From Hedera helix (taxonomy: Eukaryota; Streptophyta; Magnoliopsida; Apiales; Araliaceae), in assembly GCA_947179155.2 (NCBI GenBank), contig OX359280.1, positions 10,405,501 to 10,469,500 of the forward strand: 64,000 nt of DNA, read 5' to 3'. The position numbers and the translations under genes are program-made. Within the stretch, counting starts at the first letter, position 1. Each line of letters starts with the position of its first letter. The notes under the pieces are model-generated. The model did not search any database, had not been told where the DNA came from, and saw only the letters and a list, made by a program, of their open reading frames with translations. Of this stretch, positions 11,197 to 23,330 are shown one piece after another.

Positions 11197-14100
11197 ATGG
11201 TGGGTCTGTATTCTTCTTCCGCCAGACCCCAACCGTCATCCGCCCTCCAATCCTTCACCTCCAAACTCCTCCTCCTCCTCACTCTCCTGCCTCTAACACT
11301 CGCAGCGTTTGCGTTTGTTCTCCAATGGCGAGGCGGTGCAGTAAACGATCCGATCACGCGCTGGTCACCTGAAGAGTCCCACAAGTTTCCTGGCATGGAC
11401 AATACCTCTCCTCTCGCCACCATTGGCCACTCTTCTTCTCAATCGTCCGATTGCTCTCTTCTTGCTCATGGTTCTTCGCCTTCTTTCCCTTACTATCGTG
11501 ATTGGAAGTTTAATTTTGAGTCCGATCTCAAGCCCAAGGTTTGGTTTCTGTTTTTTTTGTTTATCTGGTTTTGGGTTTTTCTGGTTCTGATTTTTATTTG
11601 GTGGTATTGCTTGATTTGATGATTTGAGGTGTTTCATAAGCTTACATGCACTTTAGAGAGATGTTGTGCTGATGAGAGAACGAAGTAGAGATTGAGATGA
11701 AATTGCCTTTGTATTTTAGTTGTGTTTTTTTTTTGGTATTGCTTGATTTGCTTATTTCCAGGCGTATCATAAAGTTAGTAGCATTTATGAGTCTTGATTA
11801 TAAAATGATGGTATGGAATAAAGTTTCATGTTTTGTCTGATTTTGAGGTTTCTATGGTTCTTTTAATTAGTTGATTTTTTCTGTGCAAGTTGATCTGCTT
11901 TAAAAAAACAATTTGTTGTTCATGTTGATCTGCTTCTAAGCTTTGTTTATTTTTCAATTTCTTTCTGGGTTTTGCTTTATTTGGTGACTAAAAGTGCTTC
12001 AGATGGGTAATTGCTGTTTAGAGCCTTTTACTTGATGAGAATCAGTAAAGAAAATGAGGTGGATATTTATTTGTCATGTTGTTTTTCTTATAAGGTTAAA
12101 GAAAACTCTGTGAAAAGGAGGGACACTAGTACAACACGAGAGGATTTGTTCAATGATTAGGTTACGTGTTCTCCAAAAATTTCATGCAATCTGGTTATAA
12201 ATCACTTTCTACCCATTTTATTGGTTAAATTGATGGGGAAAGGATGTGTGCAAAGTGTAATACCCATTTTGAATAAGTGTTAAGCTCAATAGAGACAAAA
12301 AAGAAGTTAGATCCACAATTACTGATGTGGTCTAGTCGTTTAGGTCCAAAATGATTTATAATGTTTATGACGGGACTTGAGCTTCAATGTCTTATACAAG
12401 CTTTGTTTATTTGTGCATGGGTCTTGAAGTCGGTTCCAAGTACCCAGTAAGAGCTACCGAGTTAGGAATATAGAAATATATCTATTTATAGTTGTGTATA
12501 CTTATTTGTTGAACACTTGAAATGATTTTTTGGTAGCCAAATAAACCCGCTTCCTAAGATTGATCATAGGGTAAAAGAATTTTCTGATTCAACCAAATAT
12601 GTGGTACCTATATAAGATATTGTGATGAGACGCAATAGTCTACTAACTATTATGAACTGAAACATATCAGACCCTTTTATTCTTAGTTTTTTAATGGCAC
12701 AGTCAACCATCAATGTAGTCTGTGAAAGTTTCCTTTAATCAAATCAAACACCAACAGGTTAGCATGGGCAAAAAACTTCTATATATAAATGAAGCATACA
12801 TATCCAAGATCAATAGTCGTTAAAAACTTTGATGCAGTAGCTTCAAGCATGGGGCCATTCAAGATGTTTCTACTCTATTTGTTTATGTAAAGAACAAAAG
12901 TTAAACAGCAAAAGAGCCATAAGAAGACGACACATGGAAGCTGATGAAAGAAGCAAGGAGATTAAGAAATCTATATAAGATTGTATTGGGAAACAATCTA
13001 TATTGAAGAGTCTTTGTCCAAAATAATAATAATAATATTAAAAATCTATATTGAAGAGTAAGTTATGTGACATTTGGACTTCATCAACACTAGAAATTAC
13101 TGCAGCATGAATGTAAAGGATCGGTTTATACTTATGGCATCAAACAACTTAGTCCCATAGGTTTAAGGATTTTGTGCTTTCTTGGATCAAAGATCTGAGT
13201 TAATGTTTGATTAGTTTCTTATTTTCAACTTTTCTAAACTTGAGGTTGAGTTTTACTTAATGTTGGGGGAATGTTGAAGGAGTTCAACGCATATGCTTGA
13301 AAGTTGAAATTAGGCTGTTACATAGGTACGAGTTTCGATAACATCTCAAATGTTCTTTGGTTTCCTCCTCTTTAACAATGACCTATTTTGCCCACATAGA
13401 GCCCGTTTTGCGAAGTAGTGTTGTGGGATGAAGCAATTTGTTAGTAGAGTATTTTGTTAATTTTTCAAGTTTCCATGGAAACGCAGTTTCAAAAGCAGTA
13501 ACTTTTATCTTTTCCCAAAGTAATTTAAGACCAAAGAGCTAGCTAAAAGCACTTTTGTTATATTGCAAAACACACTCTTAAATACAATTTTTTTGAATTA
13601 AATGTGTTTTAAGCTTACCTTACCACTTCTAGTCAAGCAGGCACTTAATAAGTCTCTTTAACCTGGACCTTTAGGTCCTCATTCTAAATAAATTTAACAT
13701 GAATGAGTCTCTTGATTTTTTTTCTTATTTCAGTAAGTTCGTTATGATCTCCTTACATTGTTATTTATCTTCACATAAAGATCACATAATGTAATTGGAA
13801 CAAGATCGCTCTTGCCCTTCTTTTTTTTAACACTTATATTTGTAAGGTATCCATGAGAGTTTCCTCATTTCTATTGATTTTTCCAAATATTATCAAACTT
13901 TTGGATTAGTTAGCTCCTATTCTTGCGTCCCTTTGAGTTTCACGTATATGTCCTTTTATCAAGGGTTGCGATGTTGGTTCTTCTTAGGTTTTGAAGCCTG
14001 CCCTTCATTAGTATGTTCTTTTGTTTTTTTCACAATATATATTTTTCTGAAAGACTCTTTGTCCTCCTTCACAAATTTTATTCTTTTATCCAACTTTTTT

Positions 14101-17100
14101 TGGTTCGTTGTATTTGTAGTTCAAATATAGATGAAGTCTGCTTCACGGGGCAATAGATATGCATAAGTTATATGCTTAAATAGTATCAATATGTGTTTCA
14201 TATGTTAATTACAAGGGTGAATTATATATTGTTTCATATGTTAATTACAAGGGTGATTCTATATGTTTTGTGGATGGATGAAGGGGTTGTAGCCTGCTTT
14301 TATAGTAGAACTGTGATATCCCAGTCCCATCAGAACAAGTTGCGTAGATTGTGCTGTATATAAGGCCTCAACTCCCCTACCTAAAGTACCAATAACATGT
14401 AATGATTTTTGTTGGGCCTACGGTCTGCCAAGATGACCCAATTGGTGTTTTTAAAGTTGATTGAGCCTTATTTCAAACTTGGGTTTGAGCCTGTCGTTAC
14501 ACATGTATTAGAGTGGGGGCCTCTCGTGGTGTGGTGAGATTGGGTTCCACACATCCCTAGGGGATTGATTCTGGATTTGTGGACTTGGACGGTGACTTTG
14601 GGTTTGACAGGGATGTCAAATATTTAATTGTAGGTGATTGTGATAGTCTTATCCCACATTGGAATATGTGGGTTAAACTGTGCTGTATATTAGGCCTCAA
14701 CTCTACTTCCTAAAAAGTACTAATAACATTCTTGACTTTTGTCTGGGCCTGCTTGGTGGGTTAAGATGATCCAGTTGGTGCTTTTTGGAGTGTTTTAATC
14801 TTGATTCTAATCTTGGGTTTAGGTCTGAATCATTACAAGAAAACTCGTGGCCTGGGTCGTTACAAGAAGCTCATGACCTGTGTGGTTACGAGAAGCTCAT
14901 GACCTGTGTGGTTACGAGAAGCTCGTGGCCCGAGTCGTTATAAGAACACTCATCTAGATGATAAGGATTTATCTACCGCCAGTTCTATTGGACAGTAAAG
15001 GCCTTCAAGCCTTGGAGCTTTACTTGATTCAAATGCTTAAATTGTTAGGTCTTTCTTGGACTCTTAGTTCAACCTTTAGTGTTAGTCCTTCAAATTCACA
15101 CTAACTTGTTGGGATAAGTAAAACTCAACGTGTGCTTTAACACCTTTGATAGTAAGGATAATTTTGAAACAATTGACTGAAATTTATATTATTTTGTAGG
15201 TTATTTTCACCTTCCTTCACTTTTGAAGGCTTTTTGCATTTCTGATTTTGTTCCCTTTGATTCCTTTTGTATTTTTATTGTACGTTACCTTCAAGACTAG
15301 AAACATATTTGTTTCTTTTCTATTTAACAAATTTTTTATTACTTTTGACCTTATCTTGTTGTGCTTCTTGTTGCAGATCTGTATTACAACAACTACATCT
15401 GCTGGCTTAGAGCAGATCCTGCCATGGATGTTCTATCATAAAGTTATTGGGGTTACTACTTTTTTTCTTTTTGTTGAAGGCAAGGCTGCGTCTCCTAGTG
15501 TATCTAAAGTTCTAGAATTGATTCCTGTGAGTCCTCTCCTTTGCCTTTTCTTAATTAATTTTTTTAACAGGGTATTCTTTGTTTCTTTTGTGTTTTTGTA
15601 ATGTTGGGCTATGCAGTAGAACATAATGAGCTTAATATTTCTTCTTCTTAGGGAGTAAGAGTAATATACAGAACCAAAGAACTAGAAGAGAAACAAGCCA
15701 AGAGGTTAGTCAATTCTGCACTTTATCATTGCATCACTTCTAGAGCATTTTGAGGGTGAAGTGAAAATTTCTTCTACTTTATTTTAGCTTGCTCAGTTAG
15801 TCTGACATTTAGGTTAAATTTATCAGGGAGAGAATATAGGAAACTTATCTATTTTTTGCATATTCCTGCACCGTCATTTACTTTGTTTTCTTTCTAATCA
15901 TTTTTCATGTTAATTGTCGTCCTATGTTTTGTTTGCATTTATACATTTTGGAAATAAATAGCTGTATTTTTGGACTTGTTCAACATCTCAAAAATCTTTT
16001 GTCTATCTATCTATTATTGTCTATTAAATGTTTTGTCATGTAGCAATTAATGTATTTCTTATGTTGCTTCGGTATTAACAGTCGAATCTGGAACGAGACA
16101 TGGTTGTCAAGTTTCTTTTACAAACCATGCAACTATGAGCTTTTTGTGAAGCAATCTTTAAATATGGAGATGGCTATTGTCATGGCAAGGGTATGCACAT
16201 AAAGTTATCTATCTTGTATATTTCCATAATAATGAGGATGATGAAAGTGATTTTAATCAGTGGATCCCCTTTGCTTGGTTAATTCTTAGAATTCTGTCAT
16301 GGATTGGATAATTCATCTTGACACGGATGAATTGTTACACCCAGCTGGAGCTCGGGAGTATTCTTTGAGGCAGTTGCTTCTTGATGTACCAGGTGATGTT
16401 GATATGGTTGTCTTTCCGAACTACGTAAGTGATTCATATAATTTGTTGTTATTTCTGATGATATCCAATTTTCTTTTGAGGATGTGAAAATGGATGGTCT
16501 AGTGCTTCAGTTCTATTTTACTGTATTTACCTTTCTTTTCCTTGCCATCAAACAAGAGTCATTAACTTTTAAGTAAAGAATCACATTATTACTTTATTGT
16601 TCAGGAGAGCAGTGTTGAACGAGATGACATCAAAGATCCTTTCACAGAGGTAACTCTCTCACAATGATCTATTGTACTTTTGGCTTCTTTTCTATTAATT
16701 AGATTTTTATTTAAGCACTACTTTTAAAGAAATGGTACAGAATAAGGTTGGCACTTTATCATCTGATACTTGTTCGTGCATTTTTGTACACTACTGGACC
16801 TGTATTTGTTTCCTCCTCAGCCGTGTAGGCAGATTTTATATGACACTGGGGGTATTGATACTTATCAATAAGGTTTTTTCTTTTTTTTTCCCTCTCTTTT
16901 TTTTAATAAATTGTTTTTTTTATTTATCCTAGCCATGGAAGATGATGAATTAAATATATAATATATTATATTAACAAATACTTGCAAAACAAAACATTCA
17001 AATATAATACGATGATTTACAAAACTGATCAATTAAATAATAAATCCAATGGCGCACCAGACGTCAAGTATACAAGTTCTTGGACCCTGAAGAACCTCTT

Positions 17101-20100
17101 AGTAAAGCTTTCATAGCTGGTTGGCAAAATTCAGTATTTTCAGTTGCAGAGCATAAACAAAATATGTTGCGACATATTTTTCCCTTTGATTGAAAATGCA
17201 AAATGGGGACCTGTCTAATTGTATTCTTGTCCTTGCCAAGGCTTATTCATGGCATTGTATTTGCATGAAGTCGAGCATAAACACCTTTTTTTCTAACATA
17301 TTTTCTGTTGTGTGAATGCAAACAGATATCAATGTTCAAAAAGAACTATGACCATCTTCCTAAAGATACATACTTTGGCATGTACAAGGAATCGACACGT
17401 GGTAATCCAAACTACTTTTTGACTTATGGTAACGGAAAATCTGTTGCTCGAATTCAAGATCATCTACGTCCTAACGGTGCACACAGATGGCACAACTACA
17501 TGAAAACACCAAAGTATGCTAATTATATCTTCGCTTTTTATTCTGTTTTCTGCAATTGTATAAAGATTCTTCAACTGAGAAGTTGCATTTAATTGGAACT
17601 AATTGTGAAAGATCTGTACTGTAATAGTTTGTAATAATATGATTTCTATTTAATCTTTGGCAGAGAGATCAAATTGGAAGAGGCTGCTGTTCTACATTAC
17701 ACGTATCCAAAGTTTTCAGATTTGACTTCTAGACGAGATCGATGTGGTTGTAAGCCTACGAAAGAGGATGTCAAAAGATGCTTCATGTTGGAATTTGACA
17801 GAGCTGTGAGTTCATTACCTTTTTTATTCTTGGGTTGATTGTTGGTGTAAGCATTTATTAAACATAGACATTTTCTCAAGAAAATAATTGAACTTTGAAA
17901 TGAAGTGACCAAATCTAAACTTGTATGCTACCTCCATCTGAAAATAAGAGCCTTGCTCCCCCCACCCCTCCCCCTCAATATTAAGATTTGCGCAAGACAC
18001 TTTGAGACCTATTTTTTCAGTAAATATTTTTCCTAGTAACCAATTTTATTCTTTAATTTTAGTATTAAAAAGCATCATCCAGAAGATTATGTTAAGTGTG
18101 TATTCTACAAACTTTGATATTCGAAAAACAAGTCAACAAAAAGTGTAGGGACTCTCTTTTCTAGACAGGGGGAGTACTGTTTAAATTCTCTAATTATATT
18201 TAAGACTCTAGTTATACCCATTATCTAGTCTTATATTCTATACAAGTAGGATTTGCTACTTTTCAATTTCAAGCTCTTAACAATTTGGTGCATTGATGCC
18301 CCCAATGGATTACAGTTGTTTATATAGGAATAAGAAAAACTCTGACCAAGTAAAATATTAAGTAACTTAATCAAATTAGGAAATAAAATACTAGTCACTA
18401 TCTACTACCTTAAATAATTAATACTCTAGAATATTCTAACATTTAACATAATAAAATATAGTAAATCGAACTAGAATATTTATATCTAAGTAGAAATCTA
18501 AAGTAATTAATAATTAATATTTTGATCTTCTTATGCTCCACATCAACTATTCTATGTCTTGACATTTTATGTGTTGGTGAGTGAGTATTATTACTATTAT
18601 AGAACAGGAGCAATTAGGTTTGGTGTCGGCTTTTTTCTTAAAGTTTTGTCACATCGGATATTAACAAACCTACCCTTTTATTCAAATATATAAATCTCTA
18701 CTCATAATTTATGCAGCCTTGAATCACCAAATACATTTAATAAAAGAGGCAAAGTATGCTTGCTCATGCGTAGTGTTCGTCAAGTTACTAGCATTTCTTC
18801 AGAGTTAAATGTGGATATATAGTACAATTTGGAAGTATTAACCAAAATTGGATATTTTATCTCCACTATTTTAAAAAGCGGGCTGGGCACTCGGCTAGGC
18901 TTTGGTGGCTCAATGCGAGCCAAACCTTGGAAAATTGAGTCTAGGTGCTTAAAAAACGTTGAGACTTTGTGCGGTGGGTAGGCAGGCTGGGTGGTGTAGA
19001 ACAAGGGAAAAAATGATGAAATTATTTACACAAATAGTGCCGCCAGAGTTTGCAAAACATTGTAATTTGGCACGTCTCTCTCCTTACAATTGATCTTGGT
19101 TGGGAATAGAGTGGATCGTGCATAACAAGTGATTAAGAATCAGCTCCTCTGTCATTTCTCTCCTCTGTGGCTGTTCAGTCTCAAGCGGTGGTGAAGATGA
19201 TGAAAAGATATCCTAGGGTTTTAATTTGAGATGTGAAGTAATTGGCTTTACAATAAAAACTATAATGGGCCTTTAATATATGGTCTTATTGTAAGCCTAT
19301 CTGTTTTGTACTATAATACTCCTTCTGTCTCAAATTAAAAGCTTCTTTTTGATTGTTTTGGTCAAATTTACAATTTTTAAAATTAATAATTAAGCATATA
19401 TAAATATGTTTTTAAAATTATAAAAATTGGAGTTGATAGCCAATTGTATCTAGTTTCTTATGATTATAATCTCTTAACCTAAATTTTATCAACAATTGTA
19501 CCAAAATTAGTTTTAAAAATGATCAATTTGATCAAAAAAGTCAAAGCGAGGCTTTTAATTTGAGACGGAGGGAGTATATAATATGAATATGGGCTAAAGC
19601 TTAGTAAATTGGGCTTATTAATATAAAATGAAAGGGGCCTTTATTGACTTGTTTATTTGTAAGCCTCTTGATTTTGTAATAATATATAATCTGAATGATT
19701 CCTCACTAAGCAGATAACCACTTTTATTATTGATATTTTAATAATATATAGGACGGTTCAAAAATATATCTTTTAAATAGTATATCTCCTTAAATAACAT
19801 ACTTTTATTAAAACGTTGTCGTTTTAAAGATTCTTTGATGGCATTTTTGTAAATAAAAGAAAAAAAAGTGGTACCGCGAAATGTCACATCAGTCACATCT
19901 TCTTTTAATATTATTTTTTTTTTAAAACAACAATATTCAAAACGATATCGTTTTGATAAATATATGCTATTTAAGAGGTATGTTTTAGATCCGTTCTATA
20001 TATATATGTCCATAATTGTGATCAAAATAAAACCTCCTCTCTCGTGAATCACAATTAAATCTCATCATTTCTCAGTTTCCTTACCATCCTCTCCACCATT

Positions 20101-20202
20101 ATCCTTATCTAAGTCTACTGGAACAATGGATTCTTCATTGGAGTTCTATGCTCCAAGACTAATGCCATTGACCATCAAGTCTCTCTCTCTCTCTCTCCCT
20201 CC

Positions 20203-20240
<38 letters not shown>

Positions 20241-22966
20241 CGTAGAAGCAAATATAGTTTATTAAGCAATGAGGTGTAAGTGTGAGAATTGTTTCATATG
20301 CAATTGTGGTGGTTTCATGATCATCGTTTAGGTGTAGTGTAGGTTGCTTAGTGTTCTAAAAATCTCTGTCTTAGACGCTAGACAGTCCTCTACCGCCTTG
20401 ACTTGGCTTGGCTCCCAGGCAGAATCAGACTTCTATTTTGAATCTTTACAATACTTAAATGAATTTGTTAAGCCTTAAAATGTTATTTTTTTAGTAATGT
20501 TTCACGTAAAATTTAGAAAAATTACATATGTTATATGTTTTGTATATTATAGCAGGTAAATAAATAAATAAATGAGATCCCCTAAAAATATATGTTTTGT
20601 ATGTTATAGCAAGTAAATAAATAAATAAATGAGATCCCCTAAAAATACGTCTAGTCTGCCTAGGAAAATCCTAGGCGCTAGTGCCCCCTCTGCCGGCTAG
20701 GTCCATCTAACTATTTTTAGAACACTGAGGTTACTGGAGTACAAAAACAGTATCAAGAGAAAGCTAAGTATTTACATTACTAATAATGGGGTAGCAAAAG
20801 AATAGAAGGGGAGTGTGTGTGTGTGTGTTTTTTTTAATTTTTTTTGGGGGAGGTGGTTTAAAAGTAATGATTGCAAAATTTATTGCTTCCCCTCATCTGC
20901 CGCTGCCACTTGTACATGAAAAGTAGGACTCAGGTATTCTGTAATGCATAATGCAACTTCACTGACCTGATTTGGAAACTAAATGCAAACAGGAAAACTT
21001 AAGCTGACAACTTACAAAACCAAAGCTGGGATAACATTTTAAGTTCCCTGTGCTCTAAAAATTTAAACGGTTAGATAATGGGCCCAACAATTTACATTAT
21101 AATTTAAGACATTTTCATAGCTAGTGTTTGATAATGCTCAAGGGATGTGCAAGAGGATGCAATGACATCTCTTTCAATCAAATACCAAAGAGACTTCCTG
21201 GAGGTGGTGCTTATCCCTATGCTGAGTTCTTAACTCAAAATCTGAACTTGAAATGCTCAGCAACTGCCCAATATTTGGTTTGATTGTACAATCTTGAGCT
21301 ATCGTTGTAATCTTGACTTGGTTTCTTTTATCTTTTGGTCTAATGATTCAATATGTATTGCAGGCATTCATTATTGCTTCAACTGCGACAGAGGAGGAAA
21401 TGCTAAGCTGGTAATATTTAAATGGTTGAAACATAGATTTTTTATTTAACTTAACTAGGTCTGTTCACTGTGAACCAGTTGACAGTCCTACTATCCTCAT
21501 TTTATAGAAGCATTCCCATAACATATTTTGTAGGTTAGTATGTGCTTATGTATTGTTTTTATTAACTTCCTGGCTTTTTTCTTCTGTAGGTATCGGGAAC
21601 ATGTTGTGTGGACGGACAAGACAATAAACTTGAAACTAATGAGGAAGGGGATTTTAACTCGCATATATGCTCCCATGGTAATCAAGATCCCTAAAACTCG
21701 TTGGAATATATATATTTGTTGAAATTTTATATGAAAATTAGAATACCTTAAAGAAGAAAATGATTTTGAAGTGATATTTTTGACAATGCTATTAACAAAG
21801 ACGAATCTAGATTAGGGCCAAACTAAGGAAGTCATGTATTCTTAGCAGGGAACTTGACCCTACTAAGATTTGAGAAAGTGTAGTTCATTTGTCATTTATT
21901 TAACGTTCCTCAAACGAACAAGGACTTGCCACCGTAAAATTTATCAAATTCTGTACATGCTTCCCCGAAATACATTCTATTACATACAGCTTACAAATCT
22001 ATGCCAATATTAGTTTATCCTAAAATTAAACTTGTTTATTTACATAGGAAAAAATATTTTAACAATAGAAATTGTTATATCTCTCTCCTAGAATTCTTGA
22101 TAGTAGATAATAACAACTAACAAACCACACTCGTGGTGTCTCCTAGAGCCAAGTCATTCCATTGTTTTCTCATGTTTAAAACAGGATGCCAAAACCTTGT
22201 ATTAAAGATGCATATCTTTAGAGATTGTAAAATATTCTTGTATGTTTTTCTCTAGTTATCCTGCGATACGATATTTCTTACTAAAACTATATAATATTAT
22301 ATATCTCCATAAAACTTATTATATGGTGAAGATCCATGTTATTGTTTAATTGTTGCATCTGCTAGGTCTGAATCCTGGATTTATCTTTGGCTATTAAGTA
22401 GAGTGCAGTTATGAAACTACTCCTGAAAAGGAATAGAGTAGAGTAAGGCCTTTACCTTCTTGAGCTACTGTTGTGCTTCTAATTTTAATCTGAGGGAACA
22501 TGTTAAACCGGGGTCTTTCAAATGAACGTAGTCATTTTATGCAGAATGAAAGGAAGAAGAGAATATGGCCAACTTTTGGCTTTAAAATGTGTAAGGGCAC
22601 GTGTTATGTTTTTGCTGTCTCAGAACTTAAGATGACCTGATGAGCATTATGGTCATCTGTTAAATATCTTTGCGTTGTGTTTTTCAGGTCATCATTCAGG
22701 GTTTAAGGGAGTCTGGTGTGTTCACCTCTGTCATTGCATCTGCCCCCTCAACTCTCTCAAAGGACAAGTTTTTAGCATCCATCAAGGGTAGTAACTCATC
22801 TAGAGTAGCTCCTCCCGAGTCACTTCTCACAAGAAAGATGGGCAGAAACAGAGTAGTATCTCATGCAACTGCGAGGAAGACTTTGGGGGCCACAGATCAT
22901 GAAATTCATGAAGCCGCGGTGCCACCATTGTCTCCCCCAGGCATGGATGGTGAGTCACAATTCTAA
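11197..22966 (+). CDS. KOB1: KOBITO1 / ELD1 / ABI8 glycosyltransferase-like protein, 11 exons
   Basis: Exons: 11197-11538, 15377-15526, 15652-15704, 16082-16190, 16290-16424, 16605-16649, 17326-17513, 17664-17805, 21364-21410, 21590-21677, 22688-22966. All ten introns are GT-AG and frames join without a stop, giving 525 residues (Arabidopsis KOB1 is of similar length). A short N-terminal tail is followed by one membrane segment (about residues 24-42), so this looks like a type II membrane protein. The conserved region starts at [13 protein letters not shown] (residue 115). A DTD motif at 229-231 ([10 protein letters not shown]) fits the metal-binding DxD of GT-A glycosyltransferases. Cys368 and Cys370 lie in the conserved RRDRCGCKP. 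The ATG at 11197 is the first in frame. In Arabidopsis, KOB1 is needed for cell elongation and cellulose deposition and affects ABA responses and plasmodesmata; its reaction is not settled. No lesion seen. Confidence 0.94.
14312..14825. repeat. pair of related direct repeats, possible TRIM-type element
   Basis: Two copies begin at 14312 and 14640. Both share GTGATA(G)T, a CCCA-containing stretch, TGTGCTGTATAT(A/T)AGGCC, TCAACTC and a GGGCCT...AAGATGA(C/T)CCA block of about 180 bp. The second includes TTATCCCACATTGG, a motif seen at the start of plant TRIM/SMART LTRs. Spacing is 328 bp. Copies are diverged and the ends are unclear. Confidence 0.5.
14832..14950. repeat. tandem array, 26-bp unit, 4 copies
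   Basis: Direct copies of a unit based on AAGAAGCTCATGACCTGTGT plus GGTTAC, lying just after the second direct repeat in intron 1. The middle two copies are nearly identical and the outer two diverged. Confidence 0.85.
17931..18174. mobile_element. Stowaway-like MITE, KOB1 intron 8
   Basis: 244 bp flanked by TA on both sides (17929-17930, 18175-18176). The left end CCTCCATCTGAAAATAAGAG and the reverse complement of the right end (CTCCCCCTGTCTAGAAAAGA) form an imperfect terminal inverted repeat of the Stowaway CTCCCTCCGT type. An internal C-rich run lies at 17955-17975. Confidence 0.6.
19319..19574. mobile_element. Stowaway MITE, KOB1 intron 8
   Basis: 256 bp with TA duplications at 19317-19318 and 19575-19576. 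The ends CTCCTTCTGTCTCAAATTAA and the reverse complement of TTAATTTGAGACGGAGGGAG pair almost perfectly. This is the classical plant Stowaway terminus. Confidence 0.88.
19751..19996. mobile_element. MULE-like MITE, KOB1 intron 8
   Basis: About 246 bp. The left end GGACGGTTCAAAAATATATC pairs with the reverse complement of the right end (AGAACGGATCTAAAACATAC), and the similarity runs for about 35 bp. The target-site duplication is hidden because both flanks are TATATA. The internal AAAACGTTGTCGTTTT and AAAACGATATCGTTTT are related palindromes. Superfamily is uncertain. Confidence 0.6.
20178..20236. repeat. (CT)n and (AT)n microsatellites
   Basis: A CT run (20178-20198) followed shortly by an AT run (about 20206-20236) in KOB1 intron 8. 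Confidence 0.9.
20349..20727. mobile_element. hAT-type MITE, KOB1 intron 8
   Basis: 379 bp. Termini TAGTGTTCTAAAAAT and CAGTGTTCTAAAAATAG (reverse complement of the right end) are hAT-like. They are flanked by an 8-bp duplication, AGGTTGCT at 20341-20348 and AGGTTACT at 20728-20735, with one mismatch. The internal CTAGGCGCTAG motif is common in such elements. Confidence 0.85.
20534..20647. repeat. 57-bp tandem duplication inside the hAT MITE
   Basis: Two adjacent copies (20534-20590 and 20591-20647) starting TATGTTTTGTAT and ending GATCCCCTAAAAATA, with only a few differences. The duplication is recent relative to the decay of the element ends. Confidence 0.92.
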
Positions 22967-23330
22967 GGATGATAGTTCTCCTAGCACGATTACTTCTGTT
23001 ACTTCCTCTTGTCATGGTGAAGATGAAAAATCTTTATATTTCATCATTACTGGAAAGAACTGGGAGAGACCAAGAAGGTAGATTTGTGTTTGGAGGTCAT
23101 TCTCAGTTATGGGGGTTGTTCCCGATCATTACCCAAGCGCTGATGTACATTTAGAGAGACGGAGAGAGAGAGAGAGAGAGAAGGGGGGGGGGGGGGGGGG
23201 GGGGGGGGGGCTGGACAAGATGACGACATGTATTATTTTGTATGGTAATTAAAGGTGTTCATTTTGCTGCTAATCTACCGGTCTTGTTTCATTTTATTGC
23301 ATAATATGATGCTGTGTAGGCTAATACATT
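22967..23330 (+). other. KOB1: KOB1 3' UTR region
   Basis: Sequence after the TAA stop. It contains the GA/poly(G) tract at 23158-23210 and ends, by position, somewhere before 23330; no perfect AATAAA signal is obvious. Extent is inferred. Confidence 0.4.
23158..23210. repeat. (GA)n followed by a 28-base poly(G) run
   Basis: A GA run from about 23158 to 23182, then 28 consecutive G (23183-23210), about 190-240 bp after the KOB1 stop codon. Exact G count may reflect assembly. Confidence 0.95.

Larger units (their letters stand above)
11539..15376 (+). other. KOB1: KOB1 intron 1 (3838 bp)
   Basis: Donor AAG|GTTTGG, acceptor TTGTTGCAG. The T-rich interior contains no recognisable gene. A short tandem duplication (TGTTTCATATGTTAATTACA, copies near 14193 and 14231) precedes a pair of longer direct repeats at 14312-14825. 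Confidence 0.85.
17806..21363 (+). other. KOB1: KOB1 intron 8 (3558 bp), rich in miniature elements
   Basis: Donor GCT|GTGAGT and acceptor TATTGCAG join FDRA to AFIIAS. The intron holds two Stowaway-like, one MULE-like and one hAT-type MITE, given separately, plus CT and AT microsatellites. Confidence 0.85.

Noticed and set aside
11158..11619. Upstream in-frame start for KOB1 at 11158 and open reading into intron 1
   Set aside because: The codon at 11158 is TTG; the first in-frame ATG is 11197. Conserved protein sequence continues only after splicing at 11538.
15436..15624. - strand open frame over KOB1 exon 2
   Set aside because: It is a shadow of the conserved sense exon.
16732..16932. 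Open frame in KOB1 intron 6
   Set aside because: T-rich intron sequence with no homology; exons 6 and 7 join without it.
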